From NCBI RefSeq assembly GCF_008728515.1, contig NW_022167523.1:266481-330480 (forward strand): a stretch of 64,000 bases of DNA, written 5' to 3'. The notes beneath the pieces are model-generated. The model did no database searches. It saw nothing but the letters and a program-made list of their open reading frames with translations, and was not told the origin of the DNA. The DNA comes from Papio anubis. Its lineage: Eukaryota > Chordata > Mammalia > Primates > Cercopithecidae. Numbering within the stretch: position 1 is the stretch's first letter; each line of letters starts with the position of its first letter. The translations under genes and the position numbers were made by a program. This document shows, one piece after another, positions 1-12,900 of this stretch.

Positions 1-130
1 TATTTGAGGATAGTTCAGTTTTCGCCATAGTCTTCAATGTGCTAAGAAATATCACTTTTTCTTTTTTACAGGAACAATGTTCAAACACTGTCTTATGAGA
101 AAGAGATATAATTCCCTGAGTGAATGCACA

Positions 131-1153
131 CATCACAGAACAGTTTCTCAGAAAGCTTCCCTCCAGTTTTTACCTGAAAATATTTCCTTTTTCACCATAG
201 GCCTGAATGTGCTCCCGAATGTCCCTTCGCTGATCCGTCCATGATGGAGATTCCAAAATGCGTAATATAAGGAAAGTTTTATCTATGTGAGATTTATAAA
301 CATATCTATCACAAAGCAGTTTCACAGAAAGCTTCCTTCCTGTTTTTCTCTGAGGATATTTCCTTTTTCACCATAGCCGTCCATATGTTCCTGATTGCTC
401 ATTCGTAGCTTTTTCTCCAAAAGGGAATCCCCAATCCTCTTAGAAGAAAGGTATAACTCTATGAGTGGAATGTACACGTCACATGCAACTCCTCAGAAAG
501 CTTCTCTCCAGTTTCTATCTGAAGATATTTCCATTTGACCATAAGCCTCAAAGCACACCCGAATATCCCTTCGCATATTAAACACAGTGTTAGAATACTG
601 CCCAATGAAAAGAGAAGCTTAACTGAGCGAGAGGAATTTACACGACACAGAGCAGTTTCACAGAAAGTTCCTTCTGGTTTTTATCTCAGGGTATTTCTTT
701 TTCAGCATATTCTAATTAGCATTCCCAAATGTCCTTTCTCAGGTTCCACAGAAACAGTGATTTCAAACTACTCCATACAAAGAATGATTTAACTCTATGA
801 GATGAATACACGTCAAAAAACAGTTGCTCACAAAGTTTCTCTCCAATTTTCAATGGAAGATATTTCCTTGCTCACCACAGGCCTCTGGAGCCACTTAATA
901 TCCCTTCACAGATTCCTCAAAGACAGAGTTTCCAAACTGGGCAATGTAGAGTAAGCTTTAACTCTGTCAAATGAATGCACGTATCAGAGAACAGTTTCTT
1001 GGAACACTTCTTTGTGGGTTTCCTTTGAGGATAGTTCACTCTTTACCATAGTCTTCCATGCACTCCAAAATATCACTTTTTGGGTTTTACAGGAACAGTG
1101 TTCAAACACTGTCTTATGAGAAAAGAGGTGTAACTCCCTGAGTGGAATGCACA
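131..1153 (-). repeat. Representative hexamer unit m1-m2-m3-m4-m5-m6 (~1,023 bp)
   Basis: One complete turn of the six-type order, from CATCACA at 131 to the next equivalent CATCACA at 1,154. Type markers on the top strand: m1 has CTGAATGTGCTCCCGAATG; m2 has CGTCCATAT and CTCCAAAAGGGA; m3 has CCTCAAAGC followed by TAAACA; m4 has CCTTCTGGTTTTTATC; m5 has a TTGCTCA start and GCCACTTAATATC; m6 has TTTCTTGG and GTGTTCAAACACTG. The same markers recur in this order through the window. Naming of the types is mine and does not correspond to a published family nomenclature. Confidence 0.8.
184..200 (+). promoter_or_regulatory. pJ-alpha-like motif (representative of many)
   Basis: The 17 bases match TTCCTTTTYCACCRTAG, the pJ-alpha motif known from A-type alpha satellite monomers, where B-type monomers instead carry the CENP-B box. 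The motif or one-mismatch versions recur through the m1, m2, m2x and m3 monomers. The protein bound is not well established, so the functional reading is weak; the sequence match itself is exact. Confidence 0.6.
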
Positions 1154-4100
1154 CATCACAAAGCAGTTTCTCAGAAAGCTTCTCTCCAGTTTTTATCTGA
1201 AGATATTTCCATTTTCACCATAGTCCTGAACGTGCACCTGAGGGTCCCTTCACAGATCCATCCATGATGGAGTTTCCAAACTGCCTAATATAAAGAAAGT
1301 TTTATCTATGTGAGATGAATAAACATATCTATCACAAAGCAGTTTCACAGAAAGCTTCTTTCCAGTTTTTGTCAGAGGATATTTCCTTTTTCACCATTGC
1401 CATCCATATACACCAGAATTTCCCTTGGTAACCTTTCCTCCAAAAGGGATTCCCCAATCCTCTATGAGAAGAAAGGTATAACTGTGTGAGAGGAATGCAC
1501 ACATCACAAAGCAGTTTCTCGGAAAGATTCTCTCCAGTTTCTCTCTGAACAGATTTCCTTTTTCACCGTAAGCCTCAGAGCACTCCTGAATATCCCTTCG
1601 TATGCTAAACATAAACAGTGTTAGTAAACTGCTCAATGAAAAAAAAGCTTAACTGAGCGACAGGAATTCACGCAACACATGGAAATTTCTCAGAAAGCTG
1701 CCTTCTGGTTTTTATCTGAGGATTTTTTTTCTCCATATTCTAAAGATTGGTCCCAAATATTCTCCTCAGATTTCACAGAAGCAGTGATTTCAAAGTGCTC
1801 AATCCAAAGAATGGTTAAACTCTTGAGATGAATACAGACATCACAAAGCAGTTGCTCAGAAAGCTTCTCTCCAGTTTTCATTGGAACATATTTCCTTGCT
1901 CACTACAGGCCTCTAGGCGCCACTTAATATTGCTTTGCAAATCCATGAAAGACAGAGTTTCCAAACTGGGCAACGTAGAGTAGGCTTTTTCTCAGGAAAA
2001 TGAATGCACATATCAGAGAGCAGTTTCTTGGAACACTTCTTTCGGGGTTTTATTTGAGGATAGTTCACTTTTAGCCATAGTCTTCATTGCGCACTAAAAT
2101 ATCATTTTTTTTGGTTTTACTCGAACAGTGTCTCTTTCACTATTGATCTGAAAGTGCTTCACGGATCCATACATGACAGAGTTTCCAAGCTGTGTAATGT
2201 AAAGCAAGCTTTATCTACATGAGATGAATAAACATAGAAAAAAACAGATTCAGAGAAAGCATCTTTCCAGTTTTTATCTGAAGATATTTCCCTTTTCCCC
2301 ACAGTCCTGAATGTGCCCCCGAATGTCCCTTTCTGAATCCAACCATAACAGAGTTTCCAACCTGCATAATGTAAAGAAAGGTTAAGCTATGTGACTTGAA
2401 TACACATATCACAGAGCAGTTTCACAGAAAGCTTCCTTCCAGTTTTTTTCTGAGTCTATTTCCCTTTTCACCATAGTCCTGAATGGGCTCCCGAATATCC
2501 CTTGGTATCTTTTTCTCCAAAAGGGTTTCCCCAATGCTGTCTGAGAAGAGAGGTGTAACACTGTAAGTGGAATGCACACGTCACAAAGCAGTTCTGCAGA
2601 AAGCTCCTCTCCAGTTTCTATCTGAACATATTTGCTTTTTCACAGTAAGCATCAAAGCATGCCCGAATATCCCATCACACGCTAAACAAAAACAGTGTTA
2701 GAAAACTGCTCAATGAAAAGAAAAGCTTAGCTGTGTGAGTGACATGACACAGAGCAGTATCACAGAAAGCTTCCTTCTGGTTTTTATCTTAGGGTATTTC
2801 TTTTTCAGCATATTCTAAAGAGCATTCACAAATGTCCATTCTCAGGTTCCTCAGAAACAGTGATTTCAAATTGCTGAATCCAAAGAGTGATTTAACTCTA
2901 TGAGATGAATACACACATCACAAAGCAGTTCCTCAGAAAGTTTCTCTCCAGTTTTTGTCTGAAGATATTTCCTTTTTCACCATAGTCCTGAATGTGCTCC
3001 TGATGTTCCCTCTCAGATCCATCCATGATGGAGTTTCCAGGCTGTGTAATGTAAAGAAAGCTTTATGTATGTGAGATGAATACACATAGCACAGAGCCGT
3101 TTCACAGAAAGTTTCTTTCCAGTTTTTGTCTGAGGCTATTTCCCTTTTCATCATAGGCAGCAATATGCTCCCTAATATCCCTTGGTATCTTTTTCTCCAA
3201 AAGGGTTTCCCCGATGCTGTATGAAAAGAGAGGCATAAGAATGTGACTGGAATGCACACGTCACAAAGCAGTTCCTCGGAAAGCTTCTCTCCAGTTTCTA
3301 TCTGAACATATTTCGTTTTTCACCGTAAACTTCAAAGCGCTCCGGAAGATCCCTTCGCAAGCTAAACATAAACAGTGTTAGAAAACATTTCAACGAAAAG
3401 AGAAGCTTAACTGAGTGAGAGGAATTCACACAACACAGAGCAATATCACAGAAAGCTTCCTTCTGGTTTTTATCTGAGGATATCTCTTTCTCCATATTCT
3501 AAAGATTGTTCCCAAACATCCCTCCTGAGATTCCACAGAAGCAGTGATTTCAAACTGCTGAATCCAAAGAATGGTTTAACTCTAAGAAATGAATACACAC
3601 ATCACAAACTAGTTGCTCAGAAAGGTTCTCTCGACCTTTCATCGGGAGATATTTCTTTGCTCACCACAGGCCTCCAGGCGCCACTTAATATCGCTTCTCA
3701 GATTCCTCACAGACAGTTTCCAAACTAGGCAATGTAGTGAAAGCTTTAACTCTGTGAAATGAATGCACGTATCAGAGAACAGTTTCTTGAAACCCTTCTT
3801 TCTGGGTTTTATTTGAGGATATTTTACTTTTCACTATACTCTTCAATGCTCTCCGAAGTATCACTTTTTCGGTTTTACAGGAACGGTGTTCAAACACTGC
3901 CTTATGATAAAAGACGTAAAACTCCCTGAGTGGAATACACACATCACAAAGCAATTTCTCAGAAAGCTTCTCTCTGGTTTTCATCGGAAGATATTTCCTT
4001 TTACACTATAGGCCTGAAAATGCTCCTGAATGTCCCTTTGCAGATCCGTCCATGACGGAGTTTCTAAACTGTGTAATATAAGGAGTGTTTTATCTATGTG

Positions 4101-5841
4101 AGATGAATATACATATCTACCCGAAAGCAGTTTCACAGAAAGCTTCTTTCCAGTTTTTGCCTGAGAATATTTCCTTTTTCACCATAGCCATCCATATAGT
4201 CCTGAATGTCCCTTCGTAACTTTTTCTCCAAAAGGGATTCCCCAATCCTCTATGAGAAGAAAGGTATAACTCTGTGAGTGGAATGCACACGTCACACAGC
4301 AGTTCCTCGGAAATTATCTCCCGAGTTTCTATCTGAGCATATTTCCTTTTTCACCGTAAGCCTCAAGGGGCTCCCGAATATCCCTTTGTACGCCAAAAAT
4401 AAACAGCGTTAGAAAACTGCTCAAGGAAATGAGAAGCTTAACTGAGGTATAGTAATTCACACGACACATAATAGTTTCACAGAAAACTTCCTTCTTGTTC
4501 TTATGTGAGGATATTTCCTTTTTCACTGTAGCTGTCCATATACTCCCGAATGTCCTTTGGTAGCTTTTTCTACAAAATAGATTCCCCAATCCTCTATGAG
4601 AAGAAAGGTATAACTCTGAGAGTGGAATATCCCTGCGCAGATTCCTCAAAGAGAGAGTTTCCAAACTGGGCAATGCAGAGTAAGCTTCAACTCTGTGAAA
4701 TGAATGCACATATTAGAGAGCCGTTTCTTGGTATGCTTTTTTCTGGGTTTTATTTGAGGATGTTTGACTTTTCACCATTGTCTTCAATGCGCTCTGAAAT
4801 ATCACTTTTTCGGTTTTACAGAAAGAGTGTTCAAACACTGCCTTATGAGAAAAGAGGTATAATCCCTTGAGTGGAATGCACACATCATGAAACAGTTTCT
4901 CAGAAAGCTTCTCTTCAGTTTTTATGTCAAGAAATTTCTTTACACCATTGGCCTGAAAGTGCTCCAGAATGTCCTTTTGGGGATCCGTCCATGACGGAGT
5001 TTCCAAACTCCGTAATATAAAGAAAGTTCTATCTTTGTGAGATGAATAAACGTATCTATCACAAAGCATTTTCACAGAAAGCTTCTTTCCAGTTTTTGTC
5101 TGAGGATATTTCCTTTTTCACCATAGCCATTCATATGCTCCCAAATGGCGCTTGGTAGCTTTTTCTCCAAAACGGATTTCCCAATCCTTTATGAAAAGAG
5201 CGGTACAACACTGTGAGTGGAATGCAAACATCACAGAGCAGTCCCTCGGAAAGCTTCTCTTCAGTTTCTACCTGAAGACATTTCCATTTTTACCCTAAGT
5301 CTCAAAGCGCTCCCGAATATTCCTTCGCAGACTAAACACAGTCTTAGAATACTGCTCAATGACAAGAGAAGCTGAACTGTAGGAGTGGAATTCACACAAC
5401 ACAGAGCAGTTTCAGAGAAAGATTCCTTCTGTTTTTTATCTGAGGGTACTTCTTTTTTAGCATATCTAAAGAGTGCCCAAAAATATCCTTTCTCAGGTTC
5501 CACAGAAACAGTGATTTCAAACTACTCAATATAAAGAATGATATAACTCTATGAGATGAATACACACATCACAACGCGGTTGCTCAGAAAGCTTCTCTCC
5601 AGTTTTCAACGGAAGATATTTCCTTGCTCACCACAGGCCTCTGGGTGCCACTTAATATCCCTTCACAGATTCCTCAAAGACAGAGTTTCCAAACTGGGCA
5701 AGGTGCTCTGAAATATCACTTTTTCGGTTTTATACCTTTTTCGGTTTTACACGAACAGTGTTTAAACACTGCCTTATGAGAAAGGAGGTATAACTTCCTG
5801 AGTGGAATGCACACATCACAAAGCAGTTTCTCAGAAATCTT

Positions 5842-6167
5842 ATTATTGTTATTATTATTATACTTTAAGTTCTAGGGTACATGTGCATAATGTGCAGGTT
5901 TGTTATATATGTATACTTGTGCCATGTTGGTGTGCTGCACCCATCAACTCATCAGCACCCATCAACTCATCATTTACATCAGGTATAACTCCCAATGCAA
6001 TCCCTCCTCCTCCCCCCTCCCCACGATAGGCCCCGGTGTGTGATGTTCCCCTTCCTGAGTCCAAGTGATCTCATTGTTCAGTTCCCACCTATGAGTAAGA
6101 ACATGCGGTGTTTGGTTTTCTGTTATTGTGATAGTTTGCTAAGAATGATGGTTTCCAGCTGCATCCA
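5842..6167 (-). mobile_element. L1 copy 1: 5'-truncated LINE-1 3' end with 11-bp TSD
   Basis: Minus-strand L1 3' terminus: the last ~90 bp of ORF2 (stop codon complement at 6,078-6,080), then the 3' UTR with its G-rich tract (C-rich on the top strand near 6,005-6,022) and the ATAATAAT end at 5,842-5,860. The flanks repeat TCAGAAATCTT at 5,831-5,841 and 6,168-6,178, an 11-bp target-site duplication that defines both ends. Only a weak A-rich tail remains. An 18-bp direct duplication sits inside it (5,937-5,954 and 5,955-5,972). The element interrupts an m1 monomer in the same register on both sides. Confidence 0.93.
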
Positions 6168-9141
6168 TCAGAAATCTTCTATTCGGTTTTTATCTGAAAA
6201 TATTTCCTTTTTCACCACAGTCTTGAATGTGCTTCTGAATGTCCAATGCAGATCCATCCAGGATGGAGTTTCCAACCTACATAATGTAAAGAAAGCTTTA
6301 TCTCTGTGAAAGGAATAAACATAGGAAAAAGCACGTTCACAGAAGGCTTCTTTACAGATTCCATCTAAAGATGTTTTCTTCTTCACCACAGTCCTGAATG
6401 TGCTCCCGAATGTCCCTTTGCGAATCTGTCCATGTCAGAGTTTCCACGCTGCATAATGTAAAGGAAGCTTAGTCTTTGTGAGATGAATAAACATAGCAAA
6501 AAGCAGATTCACAGAAAGCTTCTTTCCAATTTTTATCTGAAGGTATTTCCTTTTTCACTATAGTCCTGATTGTGCTCCAGAATGTCCCTTCACGGATCCG
6601 TCCATGACAGAGTTTCCAAGTTGCATAATGTAAACTAAGCTTTACCTATGTGACATGAATACACATACCACAGAGCAGTTTCACAGAAAGCTTCTTTCCA
6701 GTTTTTGTCAGAGGCTATTTCCCTTTTCACCATAGGCATCAATATGTTCCTGGACATCCCTTGGTACCTTTTTCTCCAAAAGGGATTCCCCGATACTGTA
6801 TGAGAAGAGAGGTATAGCACCGTGAGTGGAATGCACACGACACAAAACAGTTTCTCGGAAAGCTTCTCTCCATGTTCTATCTGAACATATTTCCTTTTTC
6901 ACGGAAGCCTCAAAGAGTTCCCAAATATTCTTTCGTATGCTAAACGTAAACAGTGTTAGAAAACTTCTCAATGAAAAGAGAAGCTTAACTGAGCGAGAGG
7001 AATTCACACAACAAAAAGCAGTTTCACAGAAAGCTTCCTTCTGCTTTTTGTCTGAGTATATTTCTTTCTCCATATTCTAAAGATCATTCCCAAATGTCCC
7101 TTCTCAGATTCCACAGAAGCAGTGATTCCAAACTGCTCAATCTAAAGAATGATTTAACTCTATGAGATGAATACACACATCACAAAGCAGTTGCTCAGAA
7201 AGCGTCACTCCAGTTTTCTTCAAAAAATTTCCTTGCTCACCACATGCCTCCGGGCGCCACTTACTATTCCTTCACAGATTCCTCAAAGACAGAGTTTCCA
7301 AACTGGGCATCGTAGAGCATGCTTTAACTCTGTGAAATGAATGCACATATCAGAGAACAGTTTCTTGGAAGGCTTCTTTCTGGGTTTTATTTGAGGATAT
7401 TACACTTTTCGGCCTAGTCTTCAAAGAGCTCAGAAATACCACTTTTTTGGTTTTACAGGAATGGTGGTCAAACACTGCCTTATGAGAAAAGAGATAAAAC
7501 ACCCTGAGTGAAATGCACACATCACAACGCAGTTTCTCAGAAAACTTCTCTCCAGTTTTTATCTGAAGATATTTCCTTTTTCACCAAAGGCGTGGATGTG
7601 CTCCCGATTGTCCCTTCCCTGATCCATGCATGACGGAGTTTCCAAACTGCATAATATAAAGAAAGTTTTATCTACGTGAGAGAAATAAACATATCTAACA
7701 CAAAGCAGTTTCACATAAAGTTTCTTTCCAGTTTTTGTCTGAGGATATTTCCTTTTTCACCATAGCCGTCCATATACTCCCGTATATCACTTGGTAGCTG
7801 TTTCTCCTACAGGGAGTCCCAAATCCTCTATGAGAACAAAGGTATAACTCTGTGAGTGGAACGCACACGTCACAAACTATCTCCTCGGAATGCTTCTCTG
7901 CAGTTTCTATCTGAAGATATTTTGGTTTTCACCATAAGCTTCAAAGCTTATCTGTGTGAGTGGAATTCACACGACACAGAGAAGTTTCACAGATAGCTTC
8001 CTTCTGGTTTTCATCTGATTGTACTTCTTTTTCAGTATATTCTAAAGAGCGTTCGCAAATGTCCTTACTCAGTATCCACAGAAAAAGTGATTTCAAACTG
8101 CTCAATCCAAAGAATGAGTTAACACTATGAGATAAATACACACATCACAAAGCAGTTGTTCAGAAAGCTTCTCTCCAGTTTTCAATGGAAGACATTTCCT
8201 TGCTCACCACAGGACTCTGGATGCCACTTAATATCCCTTTGCAGATTACTCAAGACAGAGTTTCCAAACTGGGCAATGTAGAGTAAGTTTTAACTCCGTG
8301 AAATGAATGCACATATCTGAGAGCACTTTCTTGGAATGTTTCTTACTTGGTTTTATTTAAGGATATTTCACTTTTCGCCATAGTCTTTAAAGAGTTCCGA
8401 AATATCACATTTTCGGTTTTACAGAAACAGTGTTCAAACACTGCCTTATGAGAAAAGAGGTATAACTCCCTGAGTGGAATGCACACATCACAAAGTAGTT
8501 TCTACGAAACAATCTATCCAGTTTTTATTTGAAGATATTTCGTATTTCACCATAGTGCTGAATGTGCTCCCGAATGTCCCTTCACAGATTTGTCCATGAT
8601 GGAGTTTCTGAACTGGGTACTATAAAGAAAGTTTTATCTATTTGAGATGAATATACATATATATCACAAAGCAGTTTCACAGAAAGCTTTCCAGTTGTTG
8701 TCTGAGGATATTTCCTTTTTCACCATAGCCATCCATATACTCCCGAATGTCCCTTGGTAGATTTTGTTCCCAAGGGATTCCCCAATCCTCTATGAGAAGA
8801 AAGGTATAATTCTGTGATTGGAATGCACACATCAAAAAACAGCTCCACAGAAATCTTCTCTCCAGTTTCTATCTAAAGATATTTCCGTTCTCACCATAAG
8901 CCTCAAAGCGCTCCCGAATATCCCTTCGCAGAGTAAACACAGTGTTAGAATACTGCTCAATGAAAAGAGAAGCTTAACTGTGTGAGTGAATTCACACGAC
9001 ACACAGCAGTTTTGCAGAAAGCTTCTTTCTGGTTTCTATCTGAGGGTATTTCTTTTTCAGCATATTCTAAAGAGCCTTCCCAAATGTCCTTTCTCTGGTT
9101 CCACAGAAACTGTGATTTCAAATTGCTCAATCCAAAGAATG
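6168..9141 (-). repeat. Alpha satellite array 2
   Basis: Continuation of array 1 after L1 copy 1. Order begins with the rest of m1, then two consecutive m2x-type monomers (near 6,325 and 6,490; CAAAAAGCA then ATTCACAG), m2y (near 6,655), m3, m4, m5, m6, and two further turns using m2 in place of m2x/m2y. The array ends inside an m4 monomer at the target site of L1 copy 2. No genes are seen. Confidence 0.92.
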
Positions 9142-9414
9142 TTTTTTTGTTTGTTTTTTTTGTTTTGTTTTGTTTTGTTTTTTGTTTTTTTTTTAAATTT
9201 ATTTATTATTATTATACTTTAAGTTGTAGGGTACATGTGCATAACATGCAGGTTTGTTACATATGTATACTTGTGCCATGTTAGTCTGCTGCACCCATCA
9301 ACTCGTCATTTACATCAGGTATAACTCCCAATGCAATCCCTCCCCCCTCCCCCCTCCCCATGATAGGCCCCGGTGTGTGATGTTCCCCTTCCTGAGTCCA
9401 AGTGATCTCGTTGT

Positions 9415-9615
9415 TCAGTTCCCACCTATGAGTGAGAACATGCGGTGTTTGGTTTTCTGTTCTTGTGATAGTTTGCTAAGAATGATGGTTTCCAGCTGCA
9501 TCCATGTCCCTACAAAGGACGCAAACTCATCCTTTTTTATGGCTGCATAGTATTCCATGGTGTATATGTGCCACATTTTCTTAATCCAATCTGTCACTGA
9601 TGGACATTTGGGTTG
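9415..9615 (-). pseudogene. L1 ORF2 C-terminal fragment (L1 copy 2, non-inverted part)
   Basis: Minus-strand reading gives the last ~65 residues of L1 ORF2p, ending in a stop at 9,415-9,417. Recognisable residues include DWIKKMWHIYTMEYYAA and FVGTWMQLE. The frame is open through this part, so the copy is not old, but it is severed by the inversion at ~9,615 and cannot encode a working reverse transcriptase. Confidence 0.85.
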
Positions 9616-9910
9616 AAACCACAATGAGATACCATCTCACACCAGTTAGAATGGCGATCATTCAAAAGTCAGGAAACAACAGGTGCTGGAGAGGATGTGG
9701 AGAAATAGGAACACTTTTACACTGTTGGTGGGATTGTAAACTAGTTCAACCATTATGGAAAACAGTATGGCGATTCCTCAAGGAGCTAGAACTAGATGTA
9801 CCATATGACCCAGCCATCCCATTACTGGGGATATACCCAAAGGATTATAAATTATGCTGCTATAAAGACACATGCACACGTATGTTTATTGCAGCACTAT
9901 TCACAATAGC
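9616..9910 (+). pseudogene. L1 ORF2 C-terminal fragment (L1 copy 2, inverted part)
   Basis: Plus-strand reading gives L1 ORF2p just upstream of the piece on the other strand. It includes the intact cysteine-rich motif CWRGCGEIGTLLHCWWDC (C-x3-C-x7-H-x4-C) and then VPYDPAIPLLGIYPKD. It ends in the segment encoding FIAALFTIA at the target-site duplication. The frame is open across the fragment. It is inverted relative to the poly(A)-bearing part because of the insertion mechanism, not a later rearrangement. Confidence 0.88.
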
Positions 9911-12900
9911 AAAGAATGTTTTAACTCTATGAGATGAAAACACACATTACAGGCAGTTGCTCAGAAAGCTTCTCTCCAGTTTTCAATAGAAGACATTTCC
10001 TTGCTCACCATGGGTCGCCAGGTGCAACTTAATATCCCCTCGCAGATTTTTCAAAGAGAGAGTTTAAAAACTGGGAAATGTAGAGTAAGTTTTAACTCTG
10101 TGGAATAAATGCACATATCAGAGAACAGTTTCTTGGAATGCTTCTTTCTGGGTTTTATTTGAGGATATTTCACTTTTCAACATAGTCTTCAACGTGCTTC
10201 AAAATATCACTTTTTGGGTTTTACAGGAACAGTGCTCAAACATTGTCTTATGAAAAAAGAGGTATAACTCTCTGAATGAAATGTCCACATCACAAAGCAG
10301 TTTCTAAGAAAGTTTCTCTCCAGTTTTTATCTGAAGATATTTTCTTTTTCACCATAGGCCTGAATGTGCTTTCAAATGTCCCTTCGCGGATCCGTCCATG
10401 CAGTGTTTCCAAGCTGCATAATGTAAAGAAAGCTTTACCTATTTGAGATGAATACACACAACAAAAAACCGATTTACAGAAATCTTCTTTCCAGTTTTTA
10501 TCTGAAGATATTTCCTTTTTCATCATAAGCCTCAATGTGCTCCCGAATGTCCCTTCACGGATCATTCCATGACGGAGTTTCCAAACTGCATAATACTAAG
10601 AAAGTTTTCTCTATATGAGATGAATAAACATATCTATCACAAAGCAGTTTCACAGAAAGCTTCTTTCCACTTTTTGTCTGAGGATATTTCCTTTTTCAAC
10701 ACAACCGTCCATATACTCTGGAATGTCCCTTAGTAGTTTTATCTCCAAACGGGATTCCCCAATCCTCTATGAGACGAAAGGTATAACTCTGTGAGTGGAA
10801 TGCACACGTCACAAAGCAGCTTCTTGGAAAGTTTCTCTCCAGTTTCTATCTGAACATATTTCCTTCTTTACCATAAGCCTCAAAGCGCTCCCTAATATCC
10901 CTTCGCATGCTAAACATAAACAGTGTTAGAAAACTGCTCAATGAAAGCAGCAGCTTAAGTGTGCAAGTGGAATTCACACGACACAGAGCAGTTTCACAGA
11001 AAGCTTCCTTATGTTTTTATCTGAAGGTATTTCTTTTTCAGCATATTCTCAAGCACGTTCCCAAATGTCTTTCCTCAGATTCCACAGAAACAGTGTTTTC
11101 AAACTACTCAATCTAAAGACTGATTTAATTCTATGAGATGAATACACACGTCACAAAACAGTTGCTCAGAAAGCTTCCCTCCGGTTTTCAATTGAAGACA
11201 TTTCCTTGGTAAGCACAGGCCTCCGGGCATCACTTAATATCCCTTCGCAGATTCCTCAAAGACAGAGTTTCCAAACTGGGCAATGTAGAGTAAGCTTTAA
11301 CTCTGAAATGAATGCATGTATCAGAGAGCACTTTCTTGGAAGGCTTCTTTCTGGGTTTTATGTCAGGATATTTCACTTTTCGTACAGTCTTCAATGTGCT
11401 CCGAAATATCACTTTTTTGGTTTTACAGGAACAGTGTTCAAACAGTGCCTTATGAGAAAAGAGGCATAACTCCCTGAGTGGAAGGCACACATCACAAAGT
11501 AGTTTCTAAGAAAGCTTCTCTCCAGTTCTTATCTGAAGATATTTACTTTCTCACCATCAGCCTGAATGTGATTCCTAATATCTCTTCGCGGATCTGTCTA
11601 TGACGGAATGAATAAATATAGCAAAAACAGATTCACAGAAAGTTTCTTTCTACTTTTTACCTAAGATATTACCTTTTTCACCATAGTCCTGAATGTGCCC
11701 CTGAATGTCCCTTCTGGAATTCATCCATGACAGAGTTTCCAAGCTGCATAACATAAAGAAAGCTTTATCTATGTGAGATGAATACACATATCACAGAACA
11801 GTTTCACAGAAAACTTCTTTTCAGTTTTTATCTGAAGATGTATCCTTTTTCACCATAGGCATCCATATGCTCCTAGGTATACCTTGGTATCTTTTTCTCC
11901 AAAAGGGTTTCCCCGATGCTGTATGAGAAGAGAGGTATAACACTGTGAGTGGAATGCACACATCACAAAGCAGCTCCTCGGAAAGCTTCTCTCCCGTTTC
12001 TATCTGAACATATTGCCTTTTTCAACATAAGCCTCAAAGCGCTCCCGAATATCCCTTCGTGTGCTAAACATAAACAGTGGTAGAAAACTGCTCAATGAAA
12101 AAAGAAGCTTAACAGAGTGAGAGGAATTCACACGACATATAACAGTTTCACAGAAAGCTTCTTTCTGGTTTTTATCGGAGGATATTTCTTTCTTCATATT
12201 CTAAGGAGCGTTCCCAAATGTCCTTCCTCAGATTCCACAGAAACAGTGATTTCAAACTGCTCAATCCAAAGAAGAGTTTAACTCTATGAGATGAATACAC
12301 AGATCACAAAGCAGTTGCTCAGAAAGCTTATCTCCAGTTTTCATCGGAAGACATTTCCTTGCTCACCACAGGCCTCCGGGCGCCACTTAATATCCCTTCG
12401 CAGATTCCTCAAAGACAGAGTTTCCAAACTGGACAAGCAGAATAAGCTTTAACTCTGTGAAATGAATGCACGCATCAGAGAGCAGTTTCCTGGAAAGCTT
12501 CTTTCTGGGTTTTATTTGAGGATAGATCACTTTTCGCTGTAGTCTTCAATGTGCTCTAAAATATCACTTTTTCGGTTTTACAGGAACACTGTTCAAACAC
12601 TGCCTTCTGAGGAAAGAGATATAACTCCCTAAGTGGAATGCACATATCACAAAGCAGTTTCTCAGAAAACTTCTCTCCAGTTTTTATCTGAAGTTATTTC
12701 CTATTTCACTATAGGACAGAATGTGCTCCCAAATCTCCCTTCATGAATACGTCCATGACTGAGTTTCAAAACTATGTACTATAAAGTTTTATCTATGTGA
12801 GGTGAATAAACATATCTATCACAAAGCAGTTTCACAGAAAGCTTCTTTCTAGTTTTGGTCTGAGCATATTTCATTTTTCACCATAGCCATCCATATACTC

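Larger units (their letters stand above)
1..5841 (-). repeat. Alpha satellite array 1 (divergent, ordered monomers)
   Basis: Tandem ~170-bp monomers whose conventional alphoid sense is the minus strand. Recurring landmarks on the top strand are CATCACAAAGCAGTTTCTCAG, AAAGCTTCTCTCCAG and TTTCACCATAG, matching the known alpha satellite consensus. The first six monomers are six distinguishable types (m1 near 131, m2 near 310, m3 near 478, m4 near 643, m5 near 813, m6 near 983), and the order restarts at 1,154. Irregularities include a truncated m1 near 2,130-2,170, an m4-to-m1 junction near 2,915, an m4/m2 hybrid near 4,520 and an m5/m6 fusion near 5,700. No gene is present; short open frames here are satellite by-products. 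Confidence 0.93.
9142..9910 (-). mobile_element. L1 copy 2: 5'-inverted (twin-primed) LINE-1
   Basis: The T-rich 9,142-9,195 is the complement of a poly(A) tail interrupted by G. Then come the L1 3' UTR and ORF2 C-terminal end on the minus strand to about 9,615. From 9,616 to 9,910 the sequence is L1 ORF2 on the plus strand, covering the segment immediately upstream of the minus part apart from about ten missing bases. This is the classic twin-priming 5' inversion. AAAGAATG at 9,134-9,141 and 9,911-9,918 is the target-site duplication, possibly extended by T residues. The T-rich tail retains several TTTTG blocks. Confidence 0.93.

Noticed and set aside
3298..3495. Recurrent 60-147-codon open frames across the alpha satellite as genes
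   Set aside because: They repeat with the satellite period, occur wherever the m4-m3 or m1-m2 consensus lacks stops, have no domain, and vary freely between copies.
5937..5972. CRISPR-like or short regulatory direct repeats
   Set aside because: It is only a two-copy tandem duplication inside an L1 3' UTR; no spaced array exists anywhere in the window.
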